Assembly: GCF_020382885.2 (NCBI RefSeq)
Contig: NC_058493.1
Span: 21,821,499-21,885,498, forward strand
DNA length: 64,000 bases
Origin: Scatophagus argus
Lineage: Eukaryota; Chordata; Actinopteri; Scatophagidae
Direction of reading: 5' to 3'
Numbering within the stretch: the first letter of the stretch is position 1; each line of letters begins with the position of its first letter. Below the pieces are notes generated by a model. The model saw only the letters and a list, made by a program, of their open reading frames with translations. It did not search any database and had not been told where the DNA came from. The position numbers and the translations under genes were made by a program. Positions 61,263 through 64,000 of this stretch are shown here, in pieces.

Positions 61263-64000
61263 TACCTTTCATCTAGTTCTTGGTTATGGTACCTCACATT
61301 TTTCTGATTTATAATCATTATCACTGAACTTGTTGTCTGTCTTTTCAGTTTCATAATCGCTTCCAGTAAAACTGGAAAAAAAGGTCAGTTCTTGCCTTTA
61401 ACCTTTACTGGATGCAATTTGCTGGGTGTTGCATGTGTGTTCAACCAAGGATGGGTTAAATGTAGAGGAAAAATTTGGTTTATGTAAAAATATATATACT
61501 GCCAATAAAAGTTGATTATTATTGTTATGGATGTGTGTTTAGCTTGCTGCTTAGCTTTGCAGTTACACTTACAGTAAGGGCAGAAGGCTGTCTAAAATTA
61601 GGGAGGCACAACAAGCAATTTATTGGAACAAATATAATGAGAAAGTTGAAACAGATGTGTAAAACCCCATCCCTAGAAAACTGATTTTCACCAGATTTTA
61701 CTTCCTATTTTCATACAGAATTTCTTAAATTATCAAGCAATTACCAGACTTCAAAAAACCTCAAGACTTTGGTTCTAAGACACCCACCACCACACCAACT
61801 GAGGCATCTCCACAGCAAACACAGACTTTCACAATGCCCTTCCATGTCTTTGTGACATTTCCAAGAGCAGAAGTTATATTTACATTGTATTGCATATGAT
61901 TCAAATATCTCTGTGTCTAGAGCTCTTTAAATGCGTTTTTGTAATGTTAAGTTCAACTATAGTTCAAACTGATACACACAATCTCACCAGATATCAGGAG
62001 ACGTGTTTGTTTTCCATATAGGTAGATACTGAAGGGTTGTTAATCACTGATGTCACTTCCTCTGCCCATATGTGCACCACACACCTCTTGTTGCATCACA
62101 GTCTCCAGTTAACCAGCTGAACAGCAGGTCACGTGTATGATGTGTGAACATGCGAAGATGTTCCATCTTTTCACTTTTGAATAGGTGACTGGCTCCTGAT
62201 CTGTCTGAGCTCATCTGCTGGATGCCTTCAAGGGAGGATGAGCTCTGTAATTATAAGAGGTTAGACATCAAACACATAAACTTGTACAAGCACTCACACA
62301 CACACACACACATACTCTCTCTCTGTAATGATGTCATACTTGTTTTTATAGGTACTTCTGTCATCTTCAAAGCTGCAGGATGAGACAGATTACCCTCAGT
62401 TGACCGTCTGCTGTGATTGTTTGCAGCTTCACTGTTCTTTTGCTTGTTGCTTTTTCTTGTAAGAGTAGCACAGATCAGAAATTTCACTTACTGGCACAGT
62501 TGAGTAATGAAATTGTAAGTCACACACCAAACTGTTCTGGCTTTATTACAGGATAATTTTGTTTCCACGAGTGTAAAGAGTGTGTTTTTAATGGGCTTGT
62601 AACTCTGCTTACAGTGGTGAACGATAATGGTGTACCTACTTTGCGATTTAACGTGGAAAGCTTTAGGAAACTCCTTTCAGTTCATTCTTAATGTTTTCTC
62701 CATGCAGAAAAGTATTCTGCTGGGAAATAATGTAATAAGGTCTCTCAGTGTGCCTGTCTACAGACTGTGAGTCATTCTCTGACAGCTTGGTTATTTTTTT
62801 TTTTTTCTTTTTTAACATTTTAATTTTTGGTGTGTGAGTCACAGCCAGCCTGGATTATTACCTGAGCCGTAGCCAAATAAGCTCTGTACTTTATTATTAC
62901 AATAAGTTTGCTTTATTTGGTTGTCGGTCTGTGAGGTCAAAGATGCACTCTGCTTAACCGTTAACAGTTACATTCAAGTAGCAAACACACTGTAGCCTTG
63001 AAGTGTTGTGGTTGTAGCATTTGGCTCTCTGTGGCAAAGCCAGTAAAACATTCTGGCATTTCCCCTCAGAAAACAGCACTGTGGCAAATGGTCTGAGGAG
63101 GGCTGCCGTCAGTCTCACATGGAGCCAAATGGAAAGAAGCATTCAGACTGAGACCAAAAAAGGTAGTGAAGAGGAAAGAGGAGTGCGGGGGATGGTGACA
63201 TGGGGGGAAAAAAATGAAAGGATAACACAAGACAAGGTGGAATGATATCCTCACCCATGTGAAATTATTCTTTGATGGTGTTCCTCTGATGTAACTGCCT
63301 TCGCTTTGCCTTTGTCTGAAAATTACTTGGGTTATTATTTCGTGATAGATCAGTTGGCTAGAAATTATTCTACATTACTGCTCTCCTTTTTCCAAATCTC
63401 ACCACAGGTTTTTAGCTTACCTTCATAACAGCAATTAGTTCATTTTGTTTCAGCAATGAAAAATATAAAAAATAAATATGTTTAAGACTCTCAGTCGGGT
63501 ATCAGTACAGTAAATCCAGTTTTCTTTGACTTAGTATCTCCATATATGATATGAAAAATCAGCTAGTAGAGACTTGTAACATGCCTGAGATAACCATTAA
63601 CCATAAGCATTAAGTTAATGTTATTTTTTATCACAGTTAATTAAAAGATGAAATTTAGCTGTTTGTTTTGCATTATTTGGCTTAGTGGAAGTCTGTATGT
63701 GTTAAATAAAGGAAGTCCAAGGATTGAGCCTTGGAGAACTCTGCAGATTATCGATTAAAAAAAACCCCTTGACTTGACTTGACTTTAACAGAATAAAATC
63801 CAGAGGTTTTCTTTTTAGATTCCTGTAATATCAGTGTTCTTGTCTAACGATAGGCTGTCTGCTTGTCTGCATCAGTCTTTGCAAAAGATCACACTTTGCA
63901 GTCCCAGCATCATCACTGACCCACCAATGCTGACAAATGCTATTATATCCCCCCTGTTAGCCACTGGGAGAATCACTGTCTGGGTGTGAACTGTGACCCA

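Larger units (their letters stand above)
53400..64000. other. Gene-free DNA downstream of psmd14
   Basis: I find no exon of a recognisable protein in 10.6 kb on either strand. The open frames are short, lack domain signatures and often overlap repeats. It holds dispersed repeats (56505-56850, 60985-61262), a Tc1-type relic (56892-57384), a compound GA/GT microsatellite (58486-58527) and a CA tract (62292-62311). By comparison with the human order, TBR1 would follow to the right, so regulatory elements of that gene may lie here. That is inference only. Confidence 0.6.

Overview
This looks like vertebrate nuclear DNA from a ray-finned (teleost) fish. The genes are split into short exons with GT/AG introns, microsatellites (CA, GA, CT, GT) are abundant, and several interspersed repeats look like families I know from percomorph fish. 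No repeat database was searched, so the percomorph suggestion is inference. There are no bacterial operons, CRISPR arrays or phage genes.

Four protein-coding genes can be rebuilt exon by exon. Reading frames join across every assigned splice junction. (1) pla2r1, minus strand, 13420 down to 409: the first 20 coding exons, about 988 residues. They encode a signal peptide, ricin-type cysteine-rich domain, fibronectin type II domain, C-type-lectin-like domains (CTLD) 1-5 and the start of CTLD6. The rest lies left of base 1. (2) itgb6, minus strand, 24956 down to 15450: 15 coding exons and 783 residues, a complete integrin beta-6 subunit. (3) rbms1, minus strand, 44918 down to 33427: 13 coding exons and 371 residues, a two-RRM single-strand-binding protein. 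(4) psmd14 (Rpn11/POH1), plus strand, 50049 to 53313: 10 coding exons and 310 residues, with an intact JAMM metalloprotease motif.

The order and orientation PLA2R1(-) ITGB6(-) RBMS1(-) PSMD14(+) match the human 2q24 block as I recall it, except that I see no TANK between rbms1 and psmd14. The genes are neighbours by ancestry rather than one pathway: a soluble-phospholipase receptor, a TGF-beta-activating integrin subunit, an RNA/DNA-binding regulator and a proteasome deubiquitinase.

The rest is introns, untranslated sequence and intergenic DNA. The final 10.7 kb (53.3-64 kb) has no gene I can support. In the human order TBR1 would come next. Mobile DNA includes a TTAA-ended inverted-repeat element in a pla2r1 intron, two Tc1/mariner-type relics, a hAT-like short element downstream of rbms1, several unclassified dispersed repeats, and a short hammerhead-ribozyme-like motif in a psmd14 intron. 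I see no clear new biological system. The most interesting signals are the hammerhead-like motif, an 18-bp perfect hairpin in a pla2r1 intron, splice sites built from simple repeats, and two residue changes in itgb6.
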